From CAIZWU01 sp942492905 (lineage in GTDB: Bacteria > Verrucomicrobiota > Verrucomicrobiia > Verrucomicrobiales > V1-33): a stretch of DNA of 64,000 bases. Shown here one piece after another: positions 16,915 to 25,449 of the stretch. The first letter of the stretch is position 1; every line of letters begins with the position of its first letter. Made by a program: the position numbers and the translations under genes. The stretch spans positions 3,224,001-3,288,000 of the forward strand of contig OW818657.1 of the NCBI GenBank assembly GCA_942492905.1, in the 5' to 3' direction. The notes below the pieces were generated by a model. The model worked only from the letters and a program-made list of their open reading frames with translations. It made no database searches and was not told the origin of the DNA.

Positions 16915-16961
16915 CTCAACCCTCCCCGCCCCGCCCCGCCCCTCAACACTTCTTGACTCTC

Positions 16962-17645
16962 ATGAAATTTTATCGATATTCCAAAATCACCACCATGGAC
17001 TCCTCTTCTGAACTCTCCGCCTCCGTTGCTTCGAATTCATCTCCGATCCGGCGTGTGTTGCTGCCGCTATTAAGTCTGGGCCTTGTGCTTTGCGGTGTGG
17101 TGGGTTGCGAATCAACCAGCAGCAGCAGCGGATCCTCCGCCACGCTGGGGTCGGGCGGTCCGGTCCGGAGCAACACCCTCTCTTCCGGCGATGTGGTCAG
17201 CATCGGTTTTCCCGCCACGGCTGAACTGAACCAAAGTCAGAAGATCCGTCTCGATGGCAAAATCAGCCTGCCCATGGTCGGTGAAGTCGTGGCCGCCGGG
17301 AAGTCTCCCTTGGTGCTTCAGGAGGAACTGGTGGTGAAATACAAGGAATTTCTCCAGGACCCGAAAGTAATCGTCAGCCTGATCAATTCCGCCGCCGTGG
17401 TCTATGTGAACGGGGAAGTGCTGTCGCCGGGGAAAGTGGTGCTGGACCGCCCGATGACTGTTTATGAGGTGGTGATGGAATCCGGTGGTTTTTCCCAGGT
17501 GGCCAATTCCAAAAAAGTTATTCTGACCCGTCAGGAAGGCGGTAAACTGGTCCGGCGCGAACTCAATATGAAGTCCGGGACAGACAGCGCCAGCATCTAC
17601 GTCAAGCCCTTTGACACCATCACGGTGAGCCAGAGCTGGTTCTGA
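16962..17645 (+). CDS. Wza-like polysaccharide export lipoprotein (Poly_export + SLBB)
   Basis: A 227-residue outer-membrane/periplasmic export protein. A hydrophobic stretch (LLPLLSLGLVLCGVVGC) ends in a lipobox-like LCGVVGC near residue 36-42, followed by a Ser-rich linker. The polysaccharide export domain begins SNTLSSGDVVSIGFPATAEL and continues IRLDGKISLPMVGEVVAAG. One SLBB beta-grasp domain follows (AAVVYVNGEVLSPGKVVLDRPMTV...GGFSQVAN). Such proteins form the outer-membrane exit channel. The start at 16962 is chosen because earlier in-frame codons derive from the repeat; an ATG at 16995 is also possible. Confidence 0.85.
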   Translation: MKFYRYSKITTMDSSSELSASVASNSSPIRRVLLPLLSLGLVLCGVVGCESTSSSSGSSATLGSGGPVRSNTLSSGDVVSIGFPATAELNQSQKIRLDGKISLPMVGEVVAAGKSPLVLQEELVVKYKEFLQDPKVIVSLINSAAVVYVNGEVLSPGKVVLDRPMTVYEVVMESGGFSQVANSKKVILTRQEGGKLVRRELNMKSGTDSASIYVKPFDTITVSQSWF

Positions 17646-18116
17646 CCCACAGGCCCCGCTGGCCGGTTCCTGGAGGTTGTTCCTGAAAAGCAGCCGGGGA
17701 GTCCACGGACTAATCGGGAGAGTCGGACCGATTAGAGACCAACCGGGACGGTTGGGGCCGCAGGCCCGACTGGCACCGGGTGGGGTGCCGGAGTCATTGG
17801 ACGGACAAACGGTGGATAGGGCTTGCGTCCTGAACCCATCATCAGGCTTTTTTCAGATCATCTAAAAGCGTCAGGAACACAAGACACCGGGAGAGGGACG
17901 ACCAAGTCCTCCCATGGTGTTTGGTGGACTTGGCGCTTTTTTGTGCCCGCGAGGACCAGCCGGATCCTCCGACCATCCCCCATCCTGGACAATCATTATA
18001 CCATTTCCGGCCAAAATCGGATAGGTTGAATCCCTCCGGGATCCTGCTGCCTGGTGGTTCCAAGCGGGTGTCTTGAGGGGGGATTGAATAATAACCGTTT
18101 TTAACTCCCCGGGGGA
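17646..18116. other. Gene-free stretch with repeat fragments and a terminator
   Basis: Holds a fragment of the family GACCAA-CGGGACGGTTGGGGCC...GGGGTGCCGGAGTCA (17737-17806), which recurs at about 20645-20717, a terminator (17902-17942), and a half copy of the GATCCCTCCGGGATC element end near 18028. No gene supported. Confidence 0.6.
17902..17942 (+). terminator. Rho-independent terminator
   Basis: CCAAGTCC (17902-17909) pairs with GGACTTGG (17926-17933), followed after CGC by six T. It is some 260 bp after the export lipoprotein stop and could end that transcript. Confidence 0.55.
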
Positions 18117-19418
18117 TCATTCGCCGTCAGGGACGCTGAGCCGGTAGAACCGTTGGCGGGTGGTCTGGAATGCCGCGGGGTCTGTCAGGGTATCCGGGCC
18201 TTCGGCGCCCTGGGCGAAGGAACCGAGCGGCTGCCACCTCAGCAAATTGTCGGAATATTCGACGATAAGAGCCTGCTGCTGCCGGCCTTCCACGTTCAGG
18301 CGGAGACCGTTCTCCGGGGCGCCTTGGCGGGTGAGTTCCAGGACCGGAGTGGGCAGCACCGTCAAGCTGGCCGTGCCGCTGCTGATGGATTCATCTCCCA
18401 CGGTGGCCACCACCCGGTAGGTCGCCGAATCGGAGGGCATTAGTTCCATCGGGAGATAAGGTTCGTAGGCCTCCTCGATCGGGAGATCATCCTGATACCA
18501 CTGATAATGGATTTCTCCCGTGGAAGCGGCAGTCACACTCAATCCCGCCGCCACCCCGGCAAATACGGTCAGACTCTGCGGTTGGGTGGTCAGGGTGAGA
18601 TAGTCCCCGCTGGAGGGGAGGTCGGCCGGTGGGATAAAAGCCGGGTCCGCGCTGAGGACAATCCGGTCGAGTCCAGTCTGCGCGGCTTCTCCGCGGAAGG
18701 AGAGCGTCTGCGTTCCGTCCGTAAAGGCCACGGTATGGGGCGTGCCGGCGGGCGAAAGGAAACGGGCCCACGTCCACTGGTCCCCCGAAGGTTTGTCTTC
18801 AGGATCGGGGTGGCAGATCACGGAATTACCCTCACCCGCCGTAATGACAAAGGAACCCTGACTTCCGGCTGGCACTTTGACCCGGGCCCAGATTTGCCAC
18901 GCCGGACCGGTGGGGGCATTGAATTCCAAGACAATCAGGCCGCCGGATGGCCCCGCCGCGCCGGTCTCAATGTAGGCCCCTCCCGAGGCCGTGGGATCGG
19001 GACGGTTCACCATGGGGGCCAGGACCTCGCCTGCTTCTGCTTCGAGGAATACCAGATTGGCGGGCCGGCCGGGTGGAGTGGGCTCAATCTCAAAGGCGAG
19101 TTCTTCCGAAAGAAAGCTTTCGAGTCCCGCCGAGTTGTAGGCCGTGACGACGGCATAATAGGTGGTGCTGGCCTCCAATCCCGGAACCACCACTTCGGTC
19201 GCGTTGCCCACGTTGACGTTTTGGGAATACACTCCGGAGGTGGTCCCATAATAGAGTTGGTAACCAATGACGTCGCTTTCCGGGTTTCGGTCCCAGGCGA
19301 GGGTCACGGATTCGGAAGACCAAGCCACGCTTTGGTTGCAGAGAAGCAACACCAACGCGAGGAAAGGAATGCGGAAAACCGCCGGCAGGGCGGTTCTTTT
19401 ATGTGGGGTTGATATCAC
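18117..19418 (-). CDS. Secreted fibronectin type III protein with FYRL-type C-terminal domain
   Basis: A 433-residue exported protein. A signal segment (FRIPFLALVLLLCNQSVAWS) precedes a fibronectin III domain at about residues 35-112 (VTLAWDRNPESDVIGYQLYYG...TYYAVVTAYNSAGLES). A carbohydrate-binding-like middle part and an Ig-like part (LTVFAGVAAGLSV...YQWYQDD) follow. The last 80 or so residues end IVEYSDNLLRW...RQRFYRLSVPD, a pattern shared with the proteins at 43514 and 27229. There is no CTERM signal. The start is GTG at 19418. Likely a surface or secreted adhesion/carbohydrate-binding protein; function is inferred. Confidence 0.75.
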   Translation of the reverse strand: MISTPHKRTALPAVFRIPFLALVLLLCNQSVAWSSESVTLAWDRNPESDVIGYQLYYGTTSGVYSQNVNVGNATEVVVPGLEASTTYYAVVTAYNSAGLESFLSEELAFEIEPTPPGRPANLVFLEAEAGEVLAPMVNRPDPTASGGAYIETGAAGPSGGLIVLEFNAPTGPAWQIWARVKVPAGSQGSFVITAGEGNSVICHPDPEDKPSGDQWTWARFLSPAGTPHTVAFTDGTQTLSFRGEAAQTGLDRIVLSADPAFIPPADLPSSGDYLTLTTQPQSLTVFAGVAAGLSVTAASTGEIHYQWYQDDLPIEEAYEPYLPMELMPSDSATYRVVATVGDESISSGTASLTVLPTPVLELTRQGAPENGLRLNVEGRQQQALIVEYSDNLLRWQPLGSFAQGAEGPDTLTDPAAFQTTRQRFYRLSVPDGE

Positions 19419-19695
19419 GGTTTTTCTGATTAAGATGCGATGAACCCGGTTTTCTGTACCTTTTGGAATCCGGGGACTCTCATTTATGCGAGAATGGCCG
19501 ATCTAGTCAAGATGCTAATTTCGATCTAAGCCATCCACCAAGCGCCCATCGGGGAAAATCCTATTCTTTTTAAAGGATTTTTTTTCGAAGGAGGGTTTTT
19601 TTAGGGGGCAGGGTAAGGGGATTTGGGGTTTAAAGGAGGGGAAGCAGGCAGAGATCAGAGGTCAGACAACGCCGCCGGGGCACGACTCGGGAATC

Positions 19696-19726
19696 GTAGC
19701 CTGAGTGTGTCGCAGACCACTCGTGT
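19696..19726 (+). repeat. GTAGCATGAG...ACTCGTG dispersed repeat
   Basis: 31-bp unit, one mismatch to the copy at 16735-16765. Confidence 0.8.
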
Positions 19727-19983
19727 CCGCAAAACCCCTGGGCTCCGTTGCCCTTGGCTTTGAACTCTCCTCTGCGTTCTCTGCGGGCTCCGCGGTTAAA
19801 GCCTCTGCAATCCACGGCTTGGCAAAAGGAACCGCAATTTTCAACGAACGGAGGCTTCGCAGTATGATGTGGAGGAATCTAAAAAATCCGGAGGGAAAGG
19901 CTGGGGAATGGTATCATTGCCGTGCAATCACGTGTAAATCTGATCTTTTCCCACGAGGGCGGCGCGTTTTGACGGGAGAAGGA

Positions 19984-20215
19984 GGAGATCTCCGTGGAGG
20001 CGGACTCATTTTCCCAAGGGAAAACGCTCGACTCCTTGGAGAGCGGGGAAAAATGAAGGGGGGAGCGGCGTTTCCCCCAGGGGAAAAAGCAAATCCCCCA
20101 CGGGAAATCGTCCGCGCTCCTGGATGCGGGATCGCTTCCCCAGGGGGATTTTAAAAACTCCCTTTTTGCCGTGATGGCTCCCTTGGGGGATTCCAAAATC
20201 TTCCAAGGAAAAGAC
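19984..20215. repeat. Array of short interrupted palindromes
   Basis: At least six small dyads crowd into about 230 bp: GGAGATCTCC (19984-19993), TTTTCCC-AA-GGGAAAA (20009-20024), CTCC-TT-GGAG (20032-20041), TTTCCCC-CA-GGGGAAA (20071-20086), CCCC-A-GGGG near 20139-20147, CTCCC-TT-GGGGG near 20179-20190, and TTCC-AA-GGAA at 20210-20219. Each is a pyrimidine arm, a 1-2 nt centre, and a purine arm. The minus strand keeps a frame open through it (FPWG-like residues recur) but with no protein-like quality. Confidence 0.6.
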
Positions 20216-20337
20216 GGTGCTCCCCGAATGGGAGGACCTGGAGTGCCAGCCCCCCAAATCCAAGGATCATGCGACGTTTCATGATGCTGAGATGATCGGA
20301 TCGAGACCTTCATTCATCACCGGCCCGGCTGCAGAGC

Positions 20338-20465
20338 CCCCAGGGGCGACATCTTCCGGGACGATTTCGCTCCTACAGAGCTCAAAATTCCCAGGCTGCG
20401 CGGTGCTATAAAGATGGCGCACCTGCGGCGCGGAGGGAAGTCGGATCGGACCGGTTTTGGCCCTT
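20338..20465 (-). repeat. GAGCTC-CTA-GAGCG dispersed element, copy 1
   Basis: Contains GGGGCGACATCTTCCGGGAC, a CGCTCC-ACAGAGCTC unit, a CTATAAAGATGGCGC unit and GAAGTCGGATC; the same modules in reverse order and orientation lie at 25034-25205 and, more diverged, at 33482-33640. Confidence 0.65.
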
Positions 20466-20900
20466 GGCGCCGGAAGGATTTGGAAATAGTGCTGGAAGCT
20501 TGCTCCAGCTTTGGCGGAGGCCGCTTGCTGCCGATGGGCGGAGGGTGTGGCGGGGGCACGATTTCTGGAACGCAATCTGCCAAGGCAGCTTAGCCCCTCA
20601 GCCGTAGCATGACTCTGCCATCGGTGACAAATTGGGAGGGCCGTACCAATTTGAGACCAATCGGGACGGTTGGGGCCATCGGCCCGACGGCACCAAGTGG
20701 GGTGCCGGAGTCACTCGTGAGTTCTCCAAGCCCCGGCACGGAGCCCATGGGTATAGGAAACCAGAGCGCGGCACACGACTCGCCTGCGGCAGAGTCATGC
20801 TACGTTTTCCATGCTACAGTTCGCCTGCTGCATTTCAGGATGCGGAACATTGAAAGGAATCCGGACTAGCTAAGATCATCCATCAACGGCCTGGCGTCAA

Positions 20901-20941
20901 AGCCCCGGCATCCTTCCTGGTCAGGGGGTGCCGGGTTTTTT
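20901..20941 (+). terminator. Terminator-like hairpin with no gene upstream
   Basis: AGCCCCGGCATCC pairs imperfectly with GGGGGTGCCGGG, followed by eight T. The text is nearly the same as the strong terminator at 22285-22327, including the preceding GGCGTCAA, but no coding sequence ends before it. Confidence 0.55.
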
Positions 20942-21110
20942 TGCGGAACCTGGCAGGGTTTGCAGTCAGTCTCCAAGCGCAGCCTTTTCCAACAGGTTGC
21001 CAACGGAATTTCAGCAGCATGGCATCGGAATCAGCCGGGGGCTTTTTTCGGGCACCTCTTATAACTATCCTGTGGAATGCCCGTAAAAAAAGATTTTGCG
21101 AGTGTATATT

Positions 21111-21127
21111 TGTAAGATTTTCCGACA
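21111..21127 (+). promoter_or_regulatory. Candidate PrsR enhancer site upstream of the anchor-L gene
   Basis: TGTAAGATTTTCCGACA, a near-palindrome (TGT...ACA ends), centred about 109 bp before the -24 GG. Sequence-related sites occur upstream of the other three VPDGG genes (31314, 34768, 35219). Binding by PrsR is inferred from position and co-occurrence with sigma-54 promoters. Confidence 0.6.
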
Positions 21128-21225
21128 TATTTCCGCCAGGTGACCCGTTCTCACGATTGATCAGGTGAAATGTATAATGTTGACAATGAGCGACTTAGGT
21201 TGTTTTTTAATGAAAAATTGACCTC

Positions 21226-21242
21226 TTGGCATGTGGTGTGCT
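21226..21242 (+). promoter_or_regulatory. Sigma-54 promoter of the anchor-L VPDGG-CTERM gene
   Basis: TTGGCATGTGGTGTGCT: GG at 21228-21229, exactly 10 bp, GC at 21240-21241, matching the -24/-12 consensus TGGCAC-N5-TTGCW well. Expected start of transcription near 21253, giving a leader of about 50 nt. Confidence 0.75.
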
Positions 21243-21305
21243 TATTGTTTGCAGTAGCCGCTCTGGCTAGTCCAACGCATCAAAATACATCCAACCATCA
21301 ATGTC

Positions 21306-22103
21306 ATGAAATACTCAACAAAACTTCAATTGTTTCTGCTGATTCCGCTGGCGGCTGTCTCGACGGCCCATGGGGCGCTGGTCATCACGCCGAGCGATAA
21401 TGGCGCCAATCTGGCCAGCAGTATCCTCGGGCCAGGCATCACCCTTGTCCCGGGATCAGTCGTCTACTCAGGGGCAACCATCGGTGCGAGCGGAACCTTT
21501 ACCGGTGGAGCGTCCGCCGGCATCACGCTGGAATCAGGACTTATTCTCACCACCGGGCTGGCCAACAGCGCGCCGGGGCCAAATAACGCTACCAACACAT
21601 CGGGGGCCGGAACTACCAGCACCTTGCGATTCTCCTTCGAATCCCCTGGCGGCAACCTCTTTTTCAACTACGTCTTCGCCTCCGAGGAATACAATGAGTA
21701 TGTCAATTCGCAATTCAATGACAAATTCAAATTCAATTTGGATGGGGTCAACATCGCGTTGCTGCCCGGCTCCAGCACCCCGGTTGAAATTAATACCGTC
21801 AACCTCGGGTCCAATTCCTCGTTGTATAACAATAACGCGGGGGGGGCTTTCAACATCGAATATGACGGCTTCACCGACGTCCTGACGGCACAAGCGCTGG
21901 GCCTTTCCGCAGGTGTCCACACCATCGAACTGACCATCTCCGATGTGGGCGATGCGGCCTGGGATTCGGCGGTGTTCATTCAGGGGAATTCGTTCTCCGG
22001 CAACCCAACTCCCCCTACAGGCGTTCCTGACGGTGGCACGACCATGGTACTTTTTGGCTCGGCACTGCTGGGGCTGGCCGGTATCAAGCGGAAGCTTCGC
22101 TAA
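21306..22103 (+). CDS. Choice-of-anchor L surface protein with VPDGG-CTERM sorting signal
   Basis: A 265-residue exported protein. A signal peptide (LQLFLLIPLAAVSTAHG) precedes a domain of the choice-of-anchor L type: FNYVFASEEYNEYVNSQFND, the NLG-NSS stretch and FNIEYDGFTDVLTA are diagnostic. The C-terminus is PDGGTTMVLFGSALLGLAGI followed by KRKLR, i.e. sorting motif, membrane span and basic tail, the substrate signature of an exosortase. It would be cut and anchored or released by the exosortase at 15725. It is preceded by a sigma-54 promoter and enhancer and followed by a strong terminator, so it is a single-gene unit. No Shine-Dalgarno is visible. Confidence 0.88.
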   Translation: MKYSTKLQLFLLIPLAAVSTAHGALVITPSDNGANLASSILGPGITLVPGSVVYSGATIGASGTFTGGASAGITLESGLILTTGLANSAPGPNNATNTSGAGTTSTLRFSFESPGGNLFFNYVFASEEYNEYVNSQFNDKFKFNLDGVNIALLPGSSTPVEINTVNLGSNSSLYNNNAGGAFNIEYDGFTDVLTAQALGLSAGVHTIELTISDVGDAAWDSAVFIQGNSFSGNPTPPTGVPDGGTTMVLFGSALLGLAGIKRKLR

Positions 22104-22469
22104 GTCGAAAGGCGCACTTAAAAGTTCAAATTGCAGGCTATCCCGGTGGGAAACCATTCAGTGCGGTTTTGCCACTGAATGTGAGCACCGGGGTAGCCCA
22201 TTTTTGTTTCCGGGGAGCCTGTTGCTCCCCGCCGATCGTTCCGACGAAAGCTGAATAATCTTCATCCGTCACCGGCCCGGCGTCAAAGCCCCGGCATCCT
22301 TCCAATTCAGGGGGATGCCGGGGCTTTTTGCGTTGGGCCCGGAACCGGCCGGGTTGGCGGGGCACCAGCCCGGCGGCTCCGCTGGAGGCTTGACAGCTGT
22401 TAGCCGGGGGGTGAGCATACCGCGCCCCGGCTGGGAATGGTTTCCCGCCGGAAAAGCCGCTTTTATTTC
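22104..22469. other. Gap between the anchor-L gene and prsK
   Basis: Contains the terminator at 22285-22327 and GC-rich text (GGCCCGGAACCGGCCGGG near 22335-22352, a small hairpin). No gene; no clear promoter for prsK. Confidence 0.5.
22285..22327 (+). terminator. Strong bidirectional-looking terminator
   Basis: AAAGCCCCGGCATCC (22285-22299) and GGATGCCGGGGCTTT (22313-22327) are a perfect 15-bp stem with T-run on the plus strand. Ends the anchor-L gene transcript. Confidence 0.85.
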
Positions 22470-24587
22470 ATGGTGACGATCAGCAATATCCTTTGTTATG
22501 GGGCGGCCGTGGTGGCGGTGCTGTTGGGGCTGGCGGCGGTGGTGCGCAAGCGGGCTTCCCTGGCGAGCTGGAGTTTCGGCCTCGGGATGGTGGTGCTGGC
22601 GGTGGAGACGGTGCTGGGCGGGTTGAGCCTGTCCGCCGGTGAGCCCGCGGAGGGGAGCGTGCGCTGGCACACGGCGGCCTTGATCACTTCGGCCTTTCTG
22701 CCCGCTTGCTGGCTGGTTTTCAGCCTGACGTTTTGCCGGGGCAACGCCCGGGACTTTTTGCACCGCTGGCGGGGGGCTTTGGTCCTCGCTTTTTTGCTTC
22801 CGGTAGGGATCGTGCTCGGATTCAAGGCGCACCTGGTGCGGCTGGTGGAGGGGCCGCAGGCGGGGGATTTGCTGCTCGGAAACGGACTGGCGGCCAGGGC
22901 CCTGATGGTCCTGGGAATAGGGGCCGCCATTGTGATCCTGACCAATGTGGAAAAAACCTTCCGGGCGGCGGTGGGAACGACCCGCTGGCGGGTCAAATAT
23001 ATGGTGCTGGGAATCGGGGTGCTGTTCGGCACCCGGATCTATACCCTGAGCCAGGCGCTGCTGTTCCCGATCCACAATCCTGCGATGACGGTGGTGGACG
23101 CGGGAGCGCTGCTGATCGGCTCCTGCCTGATGGCGGTCGGTTACAGCCGCCGGGGTCTGGCGGATCTGGAAGTCTATCCTTCGCGGGCCGTCCTGCAGCA
23201 GTCGGTCACGGTGATGATTGCCGGGGCCTATCTGTTTTTGATCGGGATCTTTGCCGAATTGGTGGCCTTTCTGGGCGGCCCCAACGCCTTTCCCGCCCAG
23301 GCCTTTATTGTGTTGCTGGGCATTGCCGGGCTGTCCGCCCTGCTGCTCTCGAACCGCTTCCGTCTGGAAATGCAACGGTTCGTGACCCGGCATTTCAAGC
23401 GGCCGGAACACGATTTCCGCAAGGTCTGGTCAAAGTTTTCCCAGGGCCTTTCGGGAGTAACCGGGGTGGAGGCCTTATGCAGCAAGGCGTCCCGCCTGAT
23501 TGCGGAAACCTTTGATGTCCTCTCGGTGACCACCCTGTTGCTGGACCGGCATAGCGAACAATTGAGAATGGCCACCTCCACTTCCCGCACCGGGGAGACC
23601 CCGGCGGTTCCGGAATTGGATGCGCCGGCCAGTGCGCTGGTGGCGGAGGGCCTGCGGGGCCTCCCGCACCCCTTTGATCTGGATGAATCCGGGGCTCCCT
23701 GGGCGAAACCGCTCCGGGCCATGACTCCGACTCAGTTCGATCACGGCGGGAACCGGATCGCGGTCCGCCTGATGGCGGGCGATCAGTGGCTGGGACTTAT
23801 GGTCCTCGCGGACAGGGTGAACGGCATTCCCTACACCCAGGAGGAATTGGATTTGTTGGAATGCATCGCGGAGGAACTCGGTGCCCGGCTGCTGAACCAG
23901 AATCTGGGGGACGAATTGATCCAGTCGCGCGAGATGGAAGCGTTTCAGGCGATGTCGGCCTTTTTTGTGCATGACATGAAAAATGCGGCCTCCAGCCTGA
24001 ACCTGACCTTGCAGAATCTGCCGAAACATTATGACAATCCCGAGTTCCGGGAAGATGCCCTGCGGGGACTCGCCAAAACAGCCGACCGGATCTGTCAGCT
24101 GACCGACCGGCTGGGAGCCCTGCGGCGGAATCTGGATCCCACTCTGGTGGAAAGTGATCTCAATCAGATCGTCGAAGCGGCCCTGTCCGAACTGGGGAAA
24201 CCGGCCCCGTCCGGGGTGGAAATCGTCAAGGAATTGACTGCCCTGCCGAAAGTCAGGGTGGACCGCGAGCAGATGCGCAGTGTGGTGACCAACCTCGTGT
24301 TGAATGCGAGGGAAGCCCTCGGCGCCGGGGGGAAGGTGCAAGTCAGAACCAAGCAGGTAGGCGACCGGGTCCAATTGTCGGTGGAGGACAATGGTTGCGG
24401 CATGACCGCGGCCTTTATCAAGACCTCCCTGTTCCGTCCCTTTCACAGCACCAAAAAGCAGGGCCTGGGAATCGGGATGTTCCAGTCCCGCATGATCATT
24501 GAGGCCCATCGCGGCACCCTGCAGGTGGAAAGCGAGCCCCAACAGGGCACCATTTTCCGGATTCATTTGCCGGTGGTGGTGGGGTAG
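22470..24587 (+). CDS. prsK: PrsK-type membrane sensor histidine kinase of exosortase systems
   Basis: A 705-residue kinase starting MVTISNILCYGAA at 22470; an ATG at 22437 is in frame but adds a charged stretch before the first membrane segment. The N-terminal 280 residues hold about seven or eight membrane spans, followed by a GAF-like region (about 325-480). The phospho-acceptor segment FFVHDMKNAASSLNL places H501 as the probable phosphorylation site. The ATPase domain has N-box LVLNAREAL, G1 VEDNGCGM and GLGIGMFQSR. This layout, including HD-x-KN, is that of PrsK, the kinase paired with PrsR in PEP-CTERM/exosortase clusters. Its likely partner is at 28430. Confidence 0.85.
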   Translation: MVTISNILCYGAAVVAVLLGLAAVVRKRASLASWSFGLGMVVLAVETVLGGLSLSAGEPAEGSVRWHTAALITSAFLPACWLVFSLTFCRGNARDFLHRWRGALVLAFLLPVGIVLGFKAHLVRLVEGPQAGDLLLGNGLAARALMVLGIGAAIVILTNVEKTFRAAVGTTRWRVKYMVLGIGVLFGTRIYTLSQALLFPIHNPAMTVVDAGALLIGSCLMAVGYSRRGLADLEVYPSRAVLQQSVTVMIAGAYLFLIGIFAELVAFLGGPNAFPAQAFIVLLGIAGLSALLLSNRFRLEMQRFVTRHFKRPEHDFRKVWSKFSQGLSGVTGVEALCSKASRLIAETFDVLSVTTLLLDRHSEQLRMATSTSRTGETPAVPELDAPASALVAEGLRGLPHPFDLDESGAPWAKPLRAMTPTQFDHGGNRIAVRLMAGDQWLGLMVLADRVNGIPYTQEELDLLECIAEELGARLLNQNLGDELIQSREMEAFQAMSAFFVHDMKNAASSLNLTLQNLPKHYDNPEFREDALRGLAKTADRICQLTDRLGALRRNLDPTLVESDLNQIVEAALSELGKPAPSGVEIVKELTALPKVRVDREQMRSVVTNLVLNAREALGAGGKVQVRTKQVGDRVQLSVEDNGCGMTAAFIKTSLFRPFHSTKKQGLGIGMFQSRMIIEAHRGTLQVESEPQQGTIFRIHLPVVVG

Positions 24588-24657
24588 GGCGGGATAGTGG
24601 GGATAGTGGGGAGGTTTCAGGGTTCAGGTTTCAGATTTGGGGGCCTTGCATGGAAAC

Positions 24658-24686
24658 GTAGCATGAGAGTGTGAAGACCACTCGTG
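24658..24686 (+). repeat. GTAGCATGAG...ACTCGTG dispersed repeat
   Basis: 29-bp diverged copy; like the copy at 33311 it is followed by AAGCAG-GAAT-GGAT. Confidence 0.65.
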
Positions 24687-24699
24687 AAGCAGGGAATCG

Positions 24700-24988
24700 G
24701 ATCCCGGAGGGATCGAAGCCATTAGCCGGGGATTGAGCGCAGCGACATCCCCGGAACATCCCCCACAAAATCCACGCATCCCGGTAGGGATGCCAGCACC
24801 TCCCATCCTCTCCCAAATCACCATCGATGAGGGCCCATCCGTGATGGGCCGAGGGATGCCAGAGGACACGGCGCGTTTTTCCGGTCCGCTTTCTGTCACC
24901 CCTTCAGGGTGAGATGTTTTAATTCCGTTGAATCCGGTGGTGTCGCTCCGCTCAACCACCGGCTAATGGCTGTGATCCCTCCGGGATC
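24700..24988. repeat. Dispersed element with GATCCCGGAGGGATC inverted ends, copy 1
   Basis: The ends GATCCCGGAGGGATC (24700-24714) and GATCCCTCCGGGATC (24974-24988) are themselves palindromic. Inside, ATTAGCCGGGG-TTGAGCG and its reverse complement form subterminal inverted repeats, and GCATCCCGG-AGGGATGCCAG plus CACCCCTTCAGGGTG modules fill the middle. Copy 2 is at 43284-43505 (shorter). No transposase inside; a non-autonomous element or structured RNA is possible. Confidence 0.75.
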
Positions 24989-25033
24989 ATTCGCCTCGCC
25001 TGGCTCCTTCCCCCTCCGGGCTCAAGGTCCAAA

Positions 25034-25205
25034 ACCGGTCAGATCCGACTTCCCTCCGCGCCGTCGGTGCGTTATCTTTATAGCACAGCGCCGCCCGGGG
25101 ATTTTGAGCTCCGTAGGAGCGTAATCGTCCCGGAAGATGTCGCCCCTACGGGGCTGGGGTGCTTGGTCAGGACGCCCATGCTATAAAGATTGCGCCCCCA
25201 ACGGG
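25034..25205 (+). repeat. AGCTCCGTAGGAGCG dispersed element, copy 2
   Basis: Modules: CAGATCCGACTTCC, TGCGTTATCTTTATAGCAC, GAGCTCCGTAGGAGCG (palindromic), GAAGATGTCGCCCCTACGGG, CTATAAAGATTGCGCCCCC. Copy 1 (20338-20465) has the same modules inverted. Confidence 0.7.
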
Positions 25206-25411
25206 GCGGAGGAGGCATCGTTCCAGCCTCCGGCCCGCCTGGATCACTGCTCATCCTATTTGCCTCCATCCATGATGATCCGTTGGATTCGTGCCATTTG
25301 CCTTCGGCCGTCTCCGCTCCGCTCCATCCGTGGCCCGTCATTTCCCAAGGTTTTCAACCCTCAAGGAGCCGGATTGATCAGGACTTCCGAAGCACATTGA
25401 GGCGGATATAG

Positions 25412-25440
25412 TTGACATTTCTTACTAATTGTTGTAATTT
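25412..25440 (+). promoter_or_regulatory. Sigma-70-type promoter of the TIGR02597-like gene
   Basis: TTGACA (25412-25417), 17-bp spacer, TAATTT (25435-25440); ATG at 25450 only 9 nt later, implying a leaderless or near-leaderless transcript. Confidence 0.65.
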
Positions 25441-25449
25441 CCATACGAA

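Larger units (their letters stand above)
16675..16927. repeat. Composite of TTGAGGG inverted units, a GTAGCATGAG unit and the 55-bp repeat
   Basis: GGGTTGAGAGTTGAGGGTTG text at about 16682-16710 is the reverse complement of CAACCATCAACTCTCAACCC text at 16903-16922. Between them are the GTAGCATGAG...ACTCGTGT unit (16735-16765) and copy 2 of the 55-bp repeat (16860-16914). The whole gap before the export gene is repeat-derived. Confidence 0.6.
19419..21305. other. 1.9-kb gene-free repeat mosaic and promoter region
   Basis: No convincing gene on either strand. In order it holds a GTAGCCTGAG unit (19696-19726), a GCAGAGG unit (19768-19808, reverse), an array of short palindromes (19984-20215), a copy of the AGCTC-CTA-GAGCG element (about 20338-20465), a GACCAA...GGTGCCGGAGTCA copy (about 20636-20720), a terminator-like hairpin (20901-20941), then the enhancer and sigma-54 promoter of the gene at 21306. 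Confidence 0.65.
24588..25449. other. Gene-free stretch with two dispersed elements and a promoter
   Basis: Holds a GTAGCATGAG unit (24658-24686), the GATCCCTCCGGGATC-ended element (24700-24988), an AGCTCCGTAGGAGCG element (25034-25205), and the promoter at 25412-25440. No gene supported. Confidence 0.65.

Noticed and set aside
18247..18264. TGTCGGAATATTCGACGA dyad resembling the enhancer motif
   Set aside because: Inside the FN3 gene near its 3' end, not near a sigma-54 promoter; probably coding coincidence.
19879..20313. Minus-strand open frame (144 codons) with recurring FPWG residues
   Set aside because: It is the translation of the palindrome array; the repetition comes from the DNA dyads, no promoter or start signal is evident.
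20941..20985. TGGCAGGGTTTGCA as a sigma-54 promoter
   Set aside because: GG to GC spacing is 8, not 10.
21170..21400. Plus-strand open frame (76 codons) before the anchor-L gene
   Set aside because: It spans the sigma-54 promoter and overlaps the real gene out of frame.
22269..23411. Minus-strand open frame (380 codons)
   Set aside because: Antisense to prsK; translation is H/Q/R-rich with no domain.
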